64,000 bases of DNA from Zeimonas sp964538505 (lineage in GTDB: Bacteria > Pseudomonadota > Gammaproteobacteria > Burkholderiales > Burkholderiaceae_E): assembly GCA_964538505.1 (NCBI GenBank), contig CAZIDY010000012.1, positions 1 through 64,000 on the forward strand. The letters run 5' to 3'. This document shows positions 41,840 to 50,311 of this stretch, one piece after another. The position numbers and the translations under genes are program-made. The notes under the pieces are model-generated. The model was not told where the DNA came from. It saw only the letters and a list, made by a program, of their open reading frames with translations, and ran no database searches. Every line of letters starts with the position of its first letter. The first letter of the stretch is position 1.

Positions 41840-41845
41840 AGTATA
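41840..41845 (-). promoter_or_regulatory. -10 box and conserved leader of upstream nosR
   Basis: TATACT on the minus strand lies 63 bp before the ATG, followed by CATGATGATCGC and TCCGGGTTC. The arrangement matches the leader of the other nosR. It shares the 89-bp divergent gap with the ferritin-like gene. No FNR/DNR half-site pair was seen at the expected distance. Confidence 0.5.
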
Positions 41846-41866
41846 GGACGCCCGAAGGAGTTCGCC

Positions 41867-42826
41867 TTGCGCGCTTCGCTGCTCGAGCATGACCCACAAA
41901 CCGGCCCGATCACGATCGAGACGCTCGTCGGCGTCGCCAACGCGATCGAGCAGGAAGCGGTGCGCCGCTATACGCAGCTCGAGCGCACGATGGACGAGCG
42001 CGGCGAGCTCGAAACAGCGGCCGCGTTCCGGCGCATGCTCGACGAGGAACGAGAGCACGTCGACGCGGTCGCCAGATGGGCCGCGGAGCTCGGCGTTGCG
42101 ATTCCCGAAAGTGAAACCTTCGAGTGGATTCTGCCGCGCGACCTTTCCACTTCGTGGGAAGCGATCGCAGGAAGTGCACTGCTGACGCCCTATCGCGCGT
42201 TCGCAATCGCGGTGGAGAACGAGCAGCGCGCCTTCGCGTTCTACTCGTACCTGGCCGCGCACGCCGGCGACCGGGCGGTCGCCGAGCAGGCGGAACGACT
42301 CGCCACCGAGGAACTGCACCACGCGGCGCGCATGCGTCAGTGGCGCCGCGAGGCTTATCACCGCGAACGCGCGAGCGACAAAGGAGCCCGCGCGCCCACG
42401 TCGCAGGAGATCGCCCGGAGCGCACAATCTCCGGAGCAACTGCAGGCGTTCCTCGAGACACGCTACGCGACGATCGTCGAATTGCATCGCCGGCTCGCAT
42501 CGCGCCTGCGCGAGCTCGGCGACGACGCGGGCGCCGCGCTGCTCGAAGCCTTTGTCGCTGCGCACGCGGTCGAGGGCGCCGACGCCGCTGCGATCACCGA
42601 CGAAGAGCGCGCGCGCATCGCGCGCTCCGACGATCCGCTGCATCTGTTCGTCGAGGCGCAAAAGCCGCTCGAAGCGCTCGGCGAGACGCTCGACGCAGTG
42701 CTGTCGATCGCGCACGACGAGACCTTCGATCGTGCCGAGCGCGAAGCGACCGACGTCGTCTCATGGCTGTCGCGGCTCGCGCTGGCAACCGAACAGCGGT
42801 CGGCGCGGGGCACACCCGCAGCCTGA
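41867..42826 (+). CDS. Ferritin-like/rubrerythrin-type protein, two repeats
   Basis: A 319-residue helical protein. Residues about 20-75 contain AIEQEAVRRYTQLERTMDER and MLDEEREHVDAVARWA, which give the E-x(n)-E-x-x-H iron ligands of a ferritin-like four-helix bundle. A second pair, AVENEQRAFAFYSYLAAHAG and LATEELHHAARMRQWRRE, follows at about 115-170. The C-terminal 130 residues are helical and acidic without recognised motif. It probably binds a di-iron centre and acts in oxidative or nitrosative stress. The start is TTG at 41867, 6 bases after AAGGAG. It diverges from nosR, so it may be controlled with the nos genes. Its stop codon overlaps the edge of repeat copy C. Confidence 0.75.
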   Translation: MRASLLEHDPQTGPITIETLVGVANAIEQEAVRRYTQLERTMDERGELETAAAFRRMLDEEREHVDAVARWAAELGVAIPESETFEWILPRDLSTSWEAIAGSALLTPYRAFAIAVENEQRAFAFYSYLAAHAGDRAVAEQAERLATEELHHAARMRQWRREAYHRERASDKGARAPTSQEIARSAQSPEQLQAFLETRYATIVELHRRLASRLRELGDDAGAALLEAFVAAHAVEGADAAAITDEERARIARSDDPLHLFVEAQKPLEALGETLDAVLSIAHDETFDRAEREATDVVSWLSRLALATEQRSARGTPAA

Positions 42827-42883
42827 AAACCGGGGTCAGACCACGGTTTCGCCGGGCGAAACCGTGGTCTGACCCCGGTTTTC
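42825..42883. repeat. Palindromic repeat, copy C, perfect 29-bp arms
   Basis: Arms 42825-42853 and 42855-42883 are perfect complements with a single-base loop. The core is GGGGTCAGACCACGGTTTC. The element sits between two convergent genes and contains parts of both stop codons: the TGA of the ferritin-like gene (42824-42826) and that of the RND permease (42836-42838). It could act as a bidirectional terminator. Same family as 14824-14876 and 20604-20682. Confidence 0.92.
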
Positions 42884-45800
42884 CCCGCGCAGCCGCCGCA
42901 GCGCCTGCACGACGTCGTCGACGTAGGTGAACACCACCGGCACGACGAGCAGGCTCAGGAAGGTCGACGTGATCAGCCCGCCGATGACGACGATCGCCAT
43001 CGGTGCCCGGAAGCTCGGATCGACGCCCAGGCCGATCGCGATCGGCGTCATGCCGGCGCCCATCGCGACCGTCGTCATCACGATCGGCTTGGCGCGCTTG
43101 TGGCAGGCTTCGAGCAGCGCGTCGGTGCGCGCGAGGCCGCGGTCGCGCCGCGCCATGATCGCGTACTCGACGAGCAGGATCGAGTTCTTCGTCGCGATTC
43201 CCATCAGCATGATCAGGCCGATCATCGACGGCATCGAGATCGCGAAGCCGCCGAGGTACAGCGCGAGAAAGGCGCCCGGCACCGATAGCACGAGCGCGAC
43301 GAGGATCGTGACCGGCTGCACGAAATCGCGGAACAGCAGCACGAGCACCACGTAGATGCACAGCACACCGGTGAGCATCGCGAGCGCGAAGCTCTCGCCG
43401 AGCTCGGCCATTGCCTCGGCGTCACCGACCGTGCGCTGGATGATCCCCGGCGGCAGCTTCTGCAGGCTCGGCAAAGCGAGCGCCTTGCGCTCGATGTCGC
43501 CCAGCGGCTGGCCGCTCAGCTCGACGCGGAAATTGATGTTGCGCAGCCGGTCGTAGCGGTCGATCTCGGCCGGACCGCTGCCGATCGACACGTCGGCGAC
43601 ATTGTCGAGCGGCACCGGCCCCTTCGCGCCGGGCACCTGCAGTCGCGAGACGAGCGAGAGGTCTTCGCGCGCCTCGGGTGCCAGCCGTACGACGATCGGC
43701 ACCTGCCGCTGCGACAGGTTCAGTTTGGCGAGCCCCTGGTCGTAGTCGCCGGCCGTCGCGATGCGCAACGTGTCCGCGATCGCCGCCGAGGTGACGCCGA
43801 GATCGGCGGCACGCGCGAAGTCGGGTCGCACGATCAGCTCGGGGCGCACGAGGCTCGCCGTCGATGTGACGTTGCCGATGCCGGGCAGCGTGCGCAGTTC
43901 GCGCCCAACGACCGCGGCATGCCGCGCGAGCGCTTCGCCGTCCTCGCCGGCGAGTACGAGGATGTACTTCTCACCCGACCCGCTCAGGCCGACCTCGATG
44001 CGCGCGCCGGGTACCGCCTCGAGCGCCCGGCGCAGTTCGCTCTCGATCGCCTGCTTGCTCAATCCGTCGCGCTCGCCGCGCGGCCTGAGGTTGATCGTCA
44101 GCGTCGCCTTGCGCACCTCGGGTGCGCCTTGCGGAACGAACGGATCGCCGCCCGCCGAGCCGCCGCCCACCGCGGTATAGACCTGCACGACGTGCGGATG
44201 CCGCTCGACGAGCGCGCGTGCGTGCTCGGCGGCGGCGAAGCTCTGCTCGAAGGTGCTGCCGGGCGCGAGCTCCACGTGCACCTGCGTCTGCGACAGGTCA
44301 TCGGGCGGCATGAAACCCGTCGGCAGCAGCGGCACGAGCAGCAGCGAACCGAAGAAGAACACCGCCGCCGCGAGCGTAGTCAGCACGCGATGCCGCAGGC
44401 ACCAGCGCGCCGCCGCCATGTAAGCGTGCATCACGCGCCCGTCTTCGCGCGGCTCGTCGGGTCGCAGCAGGTACGCGGCCATCATCGGCGTAAGCATCCG
44501 CGCGACGACGAGCGACGCGAACACGGCGAGCGACGCGGTCCAGCCGAACTGCACGAAGAACTTCCCGGCGACGCCGCTCATGAACGCCGTCGGCAGGAAG
44601 ACGGCGATCAGCGTGAAGGTGGTCGCGATCACCGCCAGGCCGATCTCGGCGGCCGCCTCCATCGCCGCGCGGTACGGCGTCTTGCCGCTGCGCAGGTGGC
44701 GCATGATGTTCTCGATCTCGACGATCGCGTCGTCGACGAGAATGCCGACCACCAGCGACAGCGAAAGCAGCGTCACGACGTTGATCGTGAAGCCGAACAG
44801 GTACATGCCGGCGAAGGCCGGAATGATCGACAGCGGCAGCGCGGTGGCCGCGACCATCGTCGCCCGCCAGTCGCGCAGGAAGAACCAGACGACGATCACG
44901 GCGAGCAGCGCGCCTTCGTAGAGCAGGCGCAGCGACCCGTCGTAGTTCTCGCGCACCGGATCGACGAAATTGAAGGCTTCCTCGATCTGCAGGTCGGGAT
45001 GCTCCGCCTGCAGCGCGGCGAGCCGCGCCTGCACGCCCTCGGCCACCTCGATCTCGCCGGCGCCGCGGCTGCGGCTGATCTCGAAGCCGACCACCGGCTC
45101 ACCGTTGAGCAGCGCGGCCGACCGGCGTTCGGCGACCGTGTCACGCACGGTGGCGATGTCCGTCAGGCGCACGCTGCGGCCGTCGGACAGCGTGATCGAC
45201 ATCCGCGCGAGCTCTTCGGCGGAGCGCACCGTCGCGATCGTGCGCACCGACTGCTCGGCGCCGCCGATGTCGGTGCGACCGCCCGGTGCATCCTGCTGGA
45301 TGCTGCGCAACTGCCGCGAGACGTCGGCGGCCGTCGCGCCGATCGCCAGCAGGCGCTGCGGATCGATGTCGACGGCGATCTCGCGCGTCACGCCACCGAC
45401 GCGGGCAACCGCGCCGACGCCGGGCACCGCCAGCAACGCCTTGCTGATCGTGTTGTCGACGAACCAGGACAGCGCCTCGTCGTCCATCCGCGCCGACGCG
45501 ACGGTGTAGGTGAGGATCGGCAGCCCCGCGAGGTCCATCCGCGTGATGACCGGATCACGCAGGTCGGCAGGCAGATCGCTGCGCACGCGCGAGACGGCGG
45601 CGCGCACGTCGTCGACCGCCTCCTGCGTCGGCTTCTCGAGCCGGAACTCGACGGTGATCGTCGCCGTTCCGTCCTGCAGCTTCGTGTAGATGTGCTTGAC
45701 GCCCTGCACCGTCGCGACCGAGTTCTCGATCCGGCGCGCGACCTCGGTCTCGAGCTGGCCGGGGCTCGCGCCCGGCAGCTGAGCGACGACGATCACCGTC

Positions 45801-45934
45801 GGCAGGTCGATGTCGGGGAAGTTCTGCACCTTCATCGAATGGAAGGACAGCAAGCCCGCGACGGTGAGCAGCACGAACAGCAGCACCGACGGCGTCGGGT
45901 TGCGGATCGACCACGACGAGACGTTGAAGCTCAT
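42836..45934 (-). CDS. RND efflux permease (AcrB/MexF-like)
   Basis: A 1032-residue inner-membrane proton-driven efflux pump. It opens with the RND N-terminus (SIRNPTPSVLLFVLLTVAGL), has the LPGASPGQLETEVARRIENS porter segment, and the helix-4 proton-relay motif VVGILVDDAIVEIEN with paired Asp. The second half repeats the fold, ending LMLMGIATKNSILLVEYAIM. Substrate is unknown; the sequence pattern resembles multidrug rather than metal pumps. ATG at 45934 overlaps the adaptor stop (ATGA). The last 15 residues (ENRGQTTVSPGETVV) are encoded by repeat copy C and are not a natural RND tail. Confidence 0.94.
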   Translation of the reverse strand: MSFNVSSWSIRNPTPSVLLFVLLTVAGLLSFHSMKVQNFPDIDLPTVIVVAQLPGASPGQLETEVARRIENSVATVQGVKHIYTKLQDGTATITVEFRLEKPTQEAVDDVRAAVSRVRSDLPADLRDPVITRMDLAGLPILTYTVASARMDDEALSWFVDNTISKALLAVPGVGAVARVGGVTREIAVDIDPQRLLAIGATAADVSRQLRSIQQDAPGGRTDIGGAEQSVRTIATVRSAEELARMSITLSDGRSVRLTDIATVRDTVAERRSAALLNGEPVVGFEISRSRGAGEIEVAEGVQARLAALQAEHPDLQIEEAFNFVDPVRENYDGSLRLLYEGALLAVIVVWFFLRDWRATMVAATALPLSIIPAFAGMYLFGFTINVVTLLSLSLVVGILVDDAIVEIENIMRHLRSGKTPYRAAMEAAAEIGLAVIATTFTLIAVFLPTAFMSGVAGKFFVQFGWTASLAVFASLVVARMLTPMMAAYLLRPDEPREDGRVMHAYMAAARWCLRHRVLTTLAAAVFFFGSLLLVPLLPTGFMPPDDLSQTQVHVELAPGSTFEQSFAAAEHARALVERHPHVVQVYTAVGGGSAGGDPFVPQGAPEVRKATLTINLRPRGERDGLSKQAIESELRRALEAVPGARIEVGLSGSGEKYILVLAGEDGEALARHAAVVGRELRTLPGIGNVTSTASLVRPELIVRPDFARAADLGVTSAAIADTLRIATAGDYDQGLAKLNLSQRQVPIVVRLAPEAREDLSLVSRLQVPGAKGPVPLDNVADVSIGSGPAEIDRYDRLRNINFRVELSGQPLGDIERKALALPSLQKLPPGIIQRTVGDAEAMAELGESFALAMLTGVLCIYVVLVLLFRDFVQPVTILVALVLSVPGAFLALYLGGFAISMPSMIGLIMLMGIATKNSILLVEYAIMARRDRGLARTDALLEACHKRAKPIVMTTVAMGAGMTPIAIGLGVDPSFRAPMAIVVIGGLITSTFLSLLVVPVVFTYVDDVVQALRRLRGENRGQTTVSPGETVV

Positions 45935-47079
45935 CCGGGTGTGCCCGCAACGACGCGAACGAGATCGCCGTCGGCAAGGAAGCCGACGCCCGAATCGACG
46001 ATGCGCGCATCGGCGGCGAGTCCGTCGACGATCTCGACGCGATCGCCGATGCGCCGGCCGAGCGAGACCTTCGTCTGCATCACCTTGCCTTCCTCGTCGA
46101 CGAGGAACACATAGGCGAAGCCCTCGCGCAGCGCGACCGCCGACTGCGGAACGGTGAGCGCGGCCGAGCTGCCGAGCTCTATCTCGCCACGCGCGAACAC
46201 GCCGGCGCGCGCCGGGCTCGGCACCGGCAGGTCGACGTAGACGATGCCCATCCGCGTCTGCGGATCCACGGTCGGCGCGACGACGCGCACGCGGCCTTCG
46301 ATCGTCGTGCCTTCGGCGGCGTGCACGTGCGCGAGCTGCCCGGGCCGCACGCGAGCGAGGTCGGCCGCCGGCAGTTCGGCGCGCCACTCCAGGCGCGCGC
46401 CACGGATCAGCCGGAACAGCTCGGTGCCCGGCTGCACGACCGAGCCCATCGTTGCCATGCGCGACGAGATCACGCCGTCGTCCGGCGCAACGATGCGCGT
46501 GTTGCCCAGGCGCACCTCCTCGGCCTGCAGGCGCGCCCGCTGCGCCTGCAGGCGTGCACGTGCCGTCTGCGCCGCGGTGAGGTACTGCTCGATCTGCTGC
46601 GCGCTGATCGCGCCGCTCTTCTCGAGCTTGCGTGCGCGTTCGGCGTTCGCGTTCGCGTCGGCGAGCGTCGCTTCGGCCTCGGCCAATGCCGCGCGGATCT
46701 GCGCGCGCTCGGCCTGCACGGTTTCGTCAGACAGGCGCGCGAGCAGCTGGCCGCGCTTGACGCGATCGCCGACGTTGACCCGCACCTCGGCCAGCCGCAG
46801 CCCGTTCACCTCGCTGCCGACGACGATCTCCTGCCAGGCCGCGATCGTGCCGTTGGCGGCCAGCTCGATCGGCCAGGATTCGCTGCGCGGCGTCGCCACC
46901 GTTACCGTCAGCGCCGGACGCGCGGCCGAGGCCTGCGGCGCCTCGTCGGCGCGACCGCGCCCCGGCTCCGGCAGCGCGTCGCCGTCGCCCATCGACGTGC
47001 GCCAGGCAACGGCGCCGACGACGAGCGCGAGCGCCGCCAGCAGCGCGAAGAGAAAGCGTGCGGTCTTCGTTTTCGGCAT
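45931..47079 (-). CDS. RND efflux periplasmic adaptor (membrane fusion protein)
   Basis: A 382-residue periplasmic adaptor. An N-terminal membrane anchor (FLFALLAALALVVGAVAW) precedes the beta-barrel and lipoyl domains; ANGTIAAWQEIVVGSEVNGL is the usual start of the lipoyl part, and IVAPDDGVISSRMATMGSVV the end. Between them lies an alpha-helical hairpin rich in Ala/Arg/Glu. It bridges the pump and the outer-membrane channel. The ATG at 47079 follows the channel gene by 7 bp. It contains a Pro/Asp-rich stretch (residues 25-45) after the anchor. Confidence 0.93.
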   Translation of the reverse strand: MPKTKTARFLFALLAALALVVGAVAWRTSMGDGDALPEPGRGRADEAPQASAARPALTVTVATPRSESWPIELAANGTIAAWQEIVVGSEVNGLRLAEVRVNVGDRVKRGQLLARLSDETVQAERAQIRAALAEAEATLADANANAERARKLEKSGAISAQQIEQYLTAAQTARARLQAQRARLQAEEVRLGNTRIVAPDDGVISSRMATMGSVVQPGTELFRLIRGARLEWRAELPAADLARVRPGQLAHVHAAEGTTIEGRVRVVAPTVDPQTRMGIVYVDLPVPSPARAGVFARGEIELGSSAALTVPQSAVALREGFAYVFLVDEEGKVMQTKVSLGRRIGDRVEIVDGLAADARIVDSGVGFLADGDLVRVVAGTPG

Positions 47080-47086
47080 CGGCGTG

Positions 47087-48565
47087 CTATCGCCCTGCGA
47101 TGGAGGAATGAGCCGGCTGCCCCGCCTGCCAGCCGCCGCCGACCGCCTTGTACAGCGCGAGCCAGGCACCGATCCGCTCGCGCTGCGTCTGCAACAGCGC
47201 CGCGCTTGCATTCTGCGCGTCGCGGCGCGCCTGCTCGAGGTCGATCAGGCTGATCGCGCCGACTTCCCATTGCGTCGTCGAAGCCTCGAGGAACTGTCGA
47301 TAACCCTGCTCGGCGGTACGCGCATCGTCGAGGCGCCGATCGGCCGCGTCCAGGCGCACCAGTGCCTGCTCGACCTCGCGCACCGCGTCGAGCGCGCGGG
47401 CGCGCCAGTCGGCCTGCGCGATCGCGAAGCGCGCCCGCGCCGCGTCGGCTGCGGCACTGCGACGCCCGGCATCGAAGAGCGGCGCGACGAGCGCCGGAAC
47501 GATCGACCAGGTCGACCCGGTGAAGGTCTCTCCACCCTGGCGCAGCGACGAACGCCCGATCGATCCGGCGAGCGACAGGCGCGGATAACGGTCGGCTTCG
47601 GCGCCGGCCACCTCGGCGGCCGCGGCCACCGCAGCGCGCTCGGCCGCCATCAGGTCGGGGCGTTGCGCGAGCACGCGGGCCGGCACCGTATCGACGTCGA
47701 AAGCGACCGGTTCGGGCAGCCGTGCGCGCGCAGCAGCGACTGCGTCGCGAAGGCCGGTCGGCGGCAGCGCGGTCAGCGTGGCCAGCTGCACGAGCGCGAC
47801 GTCGCAGTCGGCACGCTGCGCAGTCGCGCGTGCACGCGCATCGGCGGCGTTCGCGCGCGCGAGTGCCGCGTTCGCCGGCGCCTCGAAGCCGGCCTCGGTC
47901 TTGCGCAGCGTCAGCGACTCGGTCTGCGCGAGCGACTCCGCTTGCGCGTCGAGCACGTCGACGAGTGCTTCACAGGCGCGCAGGCCGACGTAGGTGTCGG
48001 CGATCTCGGCGGCCAGGCTCACGCGCGCGTCGTGCCACTGCAGCTCGCTGCCTTCGACACGCGCCTCGGCGGCCCTCGCGCGGTTGCGCGCGGCACCGAA
48101 CACGTCGATCTCCCAGCGCGCATCGAGGGTGCCGCTGGTCATCGTTGCCACCGCAGGCGATCCGGCTGCGATCAGCAGCGTGTTGCCGCGGCTGACGCTC
48201 GCGTTCGCATCGAGCGCAGGCACGAGCGCGGCACCGGCGATGCGTGCGTTGGCGCGCGCCTCGGCGATGCGCAGCGCCGCCTGCTCGAGCGTCGGGTTGT
48301 TCTGCTGTGCCGCGTCGATCAACTGCACGAGCAACGGGTCGTCGAAGCGGCTCCACCAGTCGACGAGCGCGTCGGCGCTGCCGGCGTGCGGGAACGGTGC
48401 CGACCAGGCAGGCGGTGCGACGGCCGGGGCCGGAGTGTCGGGCGGAACGAGCGCGCAGCCGGGCAGTGCGGATGCGATCGCGAGGGCGAGGGCGAGCGCT
48501 GGCTTGCGGGCGATTCCTGCCAGGAGCGGCCCCGGCGTATCAGGCCGGAGAGTCGCGAGGGTCAT
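47087..48565 (-). CDS. RND efflux outer-membrane channel, NodT/OprM family
   Basis: A 492-residue outer-membrane lipoprotein. The lipobox is ALPGC, and WWSRFDDPLLVQLIDAAQQN is the family N-terminus; two long-helix repeats follow, with ALVAPLFDAGRRSAAADAAR typical of the second. ATG at 48565. It is the first gene of the channel-adaptor-permease operon, transcribed minus strand, with 7 bp to the adaptor. No regulator gene is adjacent. It diverges from the TRAP operon. Confidence 0.92.
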   Translation of the reverse strand: MTLATLRPDTPGPLLAGIARKPALALALAIASALPGCALVPPDTPAPAVAPPAWSAPFPHAGSADALVDWWSRFDDPLLVQLIDAAQQNNPTLEQAALRIAEARANARIAGAALVPALDANASVSRGNTLLIAAGSPAVATMTSGTLDARWEIDVFGAARNRARAAEARVEGSELQWHDARVSLAAEIADTYVGLRACEALVDVLDAQAESLAQTESLTLRKTEAGFEAPANAALARANAADARARATAQRADCDVALVQLATLTALPPTGLRDAVAAARARLPEPVAFDVDTVPARVLAQRPDLMAAERAAVAAAAEVAGAEADRYPRLSLAGSIGRSSLRQGGETFTGSTWSIVPALVAPLFDAGRRSAAADAARARFAIAQADWRARALDAVREVEQALVRLDAADRRLDDARTAEQGYRQFLEASTTQWEVGAISLIDLEQARRDAQNASAALLQTQRERIGAWLALYKAVGGGWQAGQPAHSSIAGR

Positions 48566-48775
48566 GGGATACGCAAGCGAAAGGGAACCCACGAGTGTAG
48601 CGTGGCCGGGGCCGAACGCGCTCCGCGCGCGCGTCGATGATCTACGCTGGCGCACCCGAAAACGCTTGCCCGATATCGGCCACCTCGTTTGACACCATTG
48701 CGTGGCACTACTAGTCTCACGCACCGCATCCCGCGTGCAAAATGCGCGAACGAATCCGACCGGAGGAGCAGGATC

Positions 48776-49747
48776 ATGAAGAGAATTCTCGGCGCAGTCG
48801 TCGGTGCCGGCGTGCTGGCGGCAGCCTTCGCCGCACCCGCTGCGTGGGCACAGGAAAAAACACTGCGCGTCGTCAGCGCCTTCTCCGAGAACAGCATCTA
48901 CGTGAAGCGGCTCGAGACGTGGATGAAGACCGTCAACGAAGAAGGCAAGGGCATCCTGCAGCTGAACTTCATCGGCGGCCCGAGCGCGATGCCGACCTTC
49001 GAGGTGGGCAACGCGGTGAAGACGGGCGTCGTCGACGTCGCGCTGACGACGGGCGCCTTCTACACCAACATCATGCCGGAGGCCGACGCGCTGAAGCTCG
49101 CACTGCGCCCGATCGCCGAGCAGCGCAGGAACGGCGCCTACGAAGAGATCAACAAGATCTGGAACGAGCGCGCCAACATGTTCTATCTCGGCCGTCCGGT
49201 CGAGCACCAGACCTTCCACCTGTACCTGAACACGAAGATCGACAAGCCCGACCTCACCGGCCTGAAGATCCGCGTCACGCCCGTCTACCGTGACTTCTTC
49301 CAGGCGCTCGGCGCGCAGATCATCACGACGGCGCCCGGCGAGGTCTACACCGCGCTCGAGCGCGGTGTCGTCGACGGCTACGGCTGGCCGATCGGCGGCA
49401 TCTTCGATCTCGGCTGGCAGGAGCGCACGAAATACCGCGTCGATCCGGGCTTCTACAACGTCGAGGTGTCGATCGTGATGAACCTCGACGCGTGGAAGAA
49501 GCTCACGCCGCAGCAGCAGGAGTTCCTCACGAAGCAGATGCTCGCCTTCGAGGCGCAGAACGACTTCTGGAAGAGCGACAACGAGGCCGAGGCGAAACGC
49601 CAGGCCGAAGCGGGCATCCAGACGATCACCTTCGAGGGCGAAACCGCGAAGCAGTACATCGACAAGGCCAACGAGGTCGGCTGGGCCGCCATCCTGAAGG
49701 CGAGCCCCGAGTACGGCGCGCGGCTCAAGACGGCGCTGACGAAATAA
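48776..49747 (+). CDS. TRAP transporter substrate-binding protein (DctP family)
   Basis: A 323-residue periplasmic binding protein with signal peptide (residues 1-26, PAAWAQ). The family motif IRVTPVYRDFFQALGAQIIT with its Arg that salt-bridges the carboxylate ligand is present, and GVVDGYGWPIGGIFDLGWQE follows. The ligand is probably an organic acid; its identity is unknown. CGGAGGAGCAGGATC precedes the ATG at 48776. Permease subunits follow on the same strand with 10-26 bp gaps. Confidence 0.93.
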   Translation: MKRILGAVVGAGVLAAAFAAPAAWAQEKTLRVVSAFSENSIYVKRLETWMKTVNEEGKGILQLNFIGGPSAMPTFEVGNAVKTGVVDVALTTGAFYTNIMPEADALKLALRPIAEQRRNGAYEEINKIWNERANMFYLGRPVEHQTFHLYLNTKIDKPDLTGLKIRVTPVYRDFFQALGAQIITTAPGEVYTALERGVVDGYGWPIGGIFDLGWQERTKYRVDPGFYNVEVSIVMNLDAWKKLTPQQQEFLTKQMLAFEAQNDFWKSDNEAEAKRQAEAGIQTITFEGETAKQYIDKANEVGWAAILKASPEYGARLKTALTK

Positions 49748-49757
49748 CTTTCGAAAG

Positions 49758-50285
49758 GTGGAGGCGATCTCCGCCGCCTACGGGCGGCTGCTCAACTGGA
49801 TGATGATCGTCGCGAGCCTGATGCTCGGGGCGATGATGCTGATCATCTGCGCCGATGTCCTGTTGCGCAACGTTGCGATCGTTCCGGGCCTGCGCGGCCT
49901 GGAATGGTCGAACGAGATCTCCGAGACGCTGCTCTACCTGATCACGCTGCTGTCCGCACCGTGGCTGCTGCGCTGCGGACAGCACATCCGGGTCGACATC
50001 CTGCTGCGGGCCATCCCGAAGCGCACGGCGTGGCGGCTCGAGCTGCTGGCCGACGTGCTCGCGCTCGGATGCTGCATCGCGCTGCTGATCTACAGCACGA
50101 AAGCCGCGCTGGCGAGCTACCGGGCCGGCTCGATCCTGATCAAGACGCTGGTAACCCCCGAATGGTGGTCACTCGCACCGCTGCCCGTTGCGTTCCTGCT
50201 GCTCACGATCGAGGTCGTCTTCCGGATGCAACGATTGCTGAGCGGTGAACGCGCTCCGCGCGACGACGCCGTCTCGGCGGCCTGA
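49758..50285 (+). CDS. TRAP transporter small permease (DctQ family)
   Basis: A 175-residue protein with four hydrophobic helices; WSNEISETLLYLITLLSAPW is the DctQ-like central part, and PLPVAFLLLTIEVVFRMQRL the last helix. It links binding protein to large permease. The start taken is GTG at 49758, which overlaps part of its AAAGG ribosome site; later ATGs at about residues 15-16 would cut into helix one, so GTG is preferred. Confidence 0.9.
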   Translation: MEAISAAYGRLLNWMMIVASLMLGAMMLIICADVLLRNVAIVPGLRGLEWSNEISETLLYLITLLSAPWLLRCGQHIRVDILLRAIPKRTAWRLELLADVLALGCCIALLIYSTKAALASYRAGSILIKTLVTPEWWSLAPLPVAFLLLTIEVVFRMQRLLSGERAPRDDAVSAA

Positions 50286-50311
50286 GAACGTGTGAACTCC
50301 CGGGGCAAGCA

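Noticed and set aside
32462..41866. FNR/DNR boxes (TTGAT-N4-ATCAA) for the nos genes
   Set aside because: I looked upstream of both nosR genes and found no pair of half-sites at -41.5 relative to the TATACT boxes. TGATCATC near the leader is not an FNR site.
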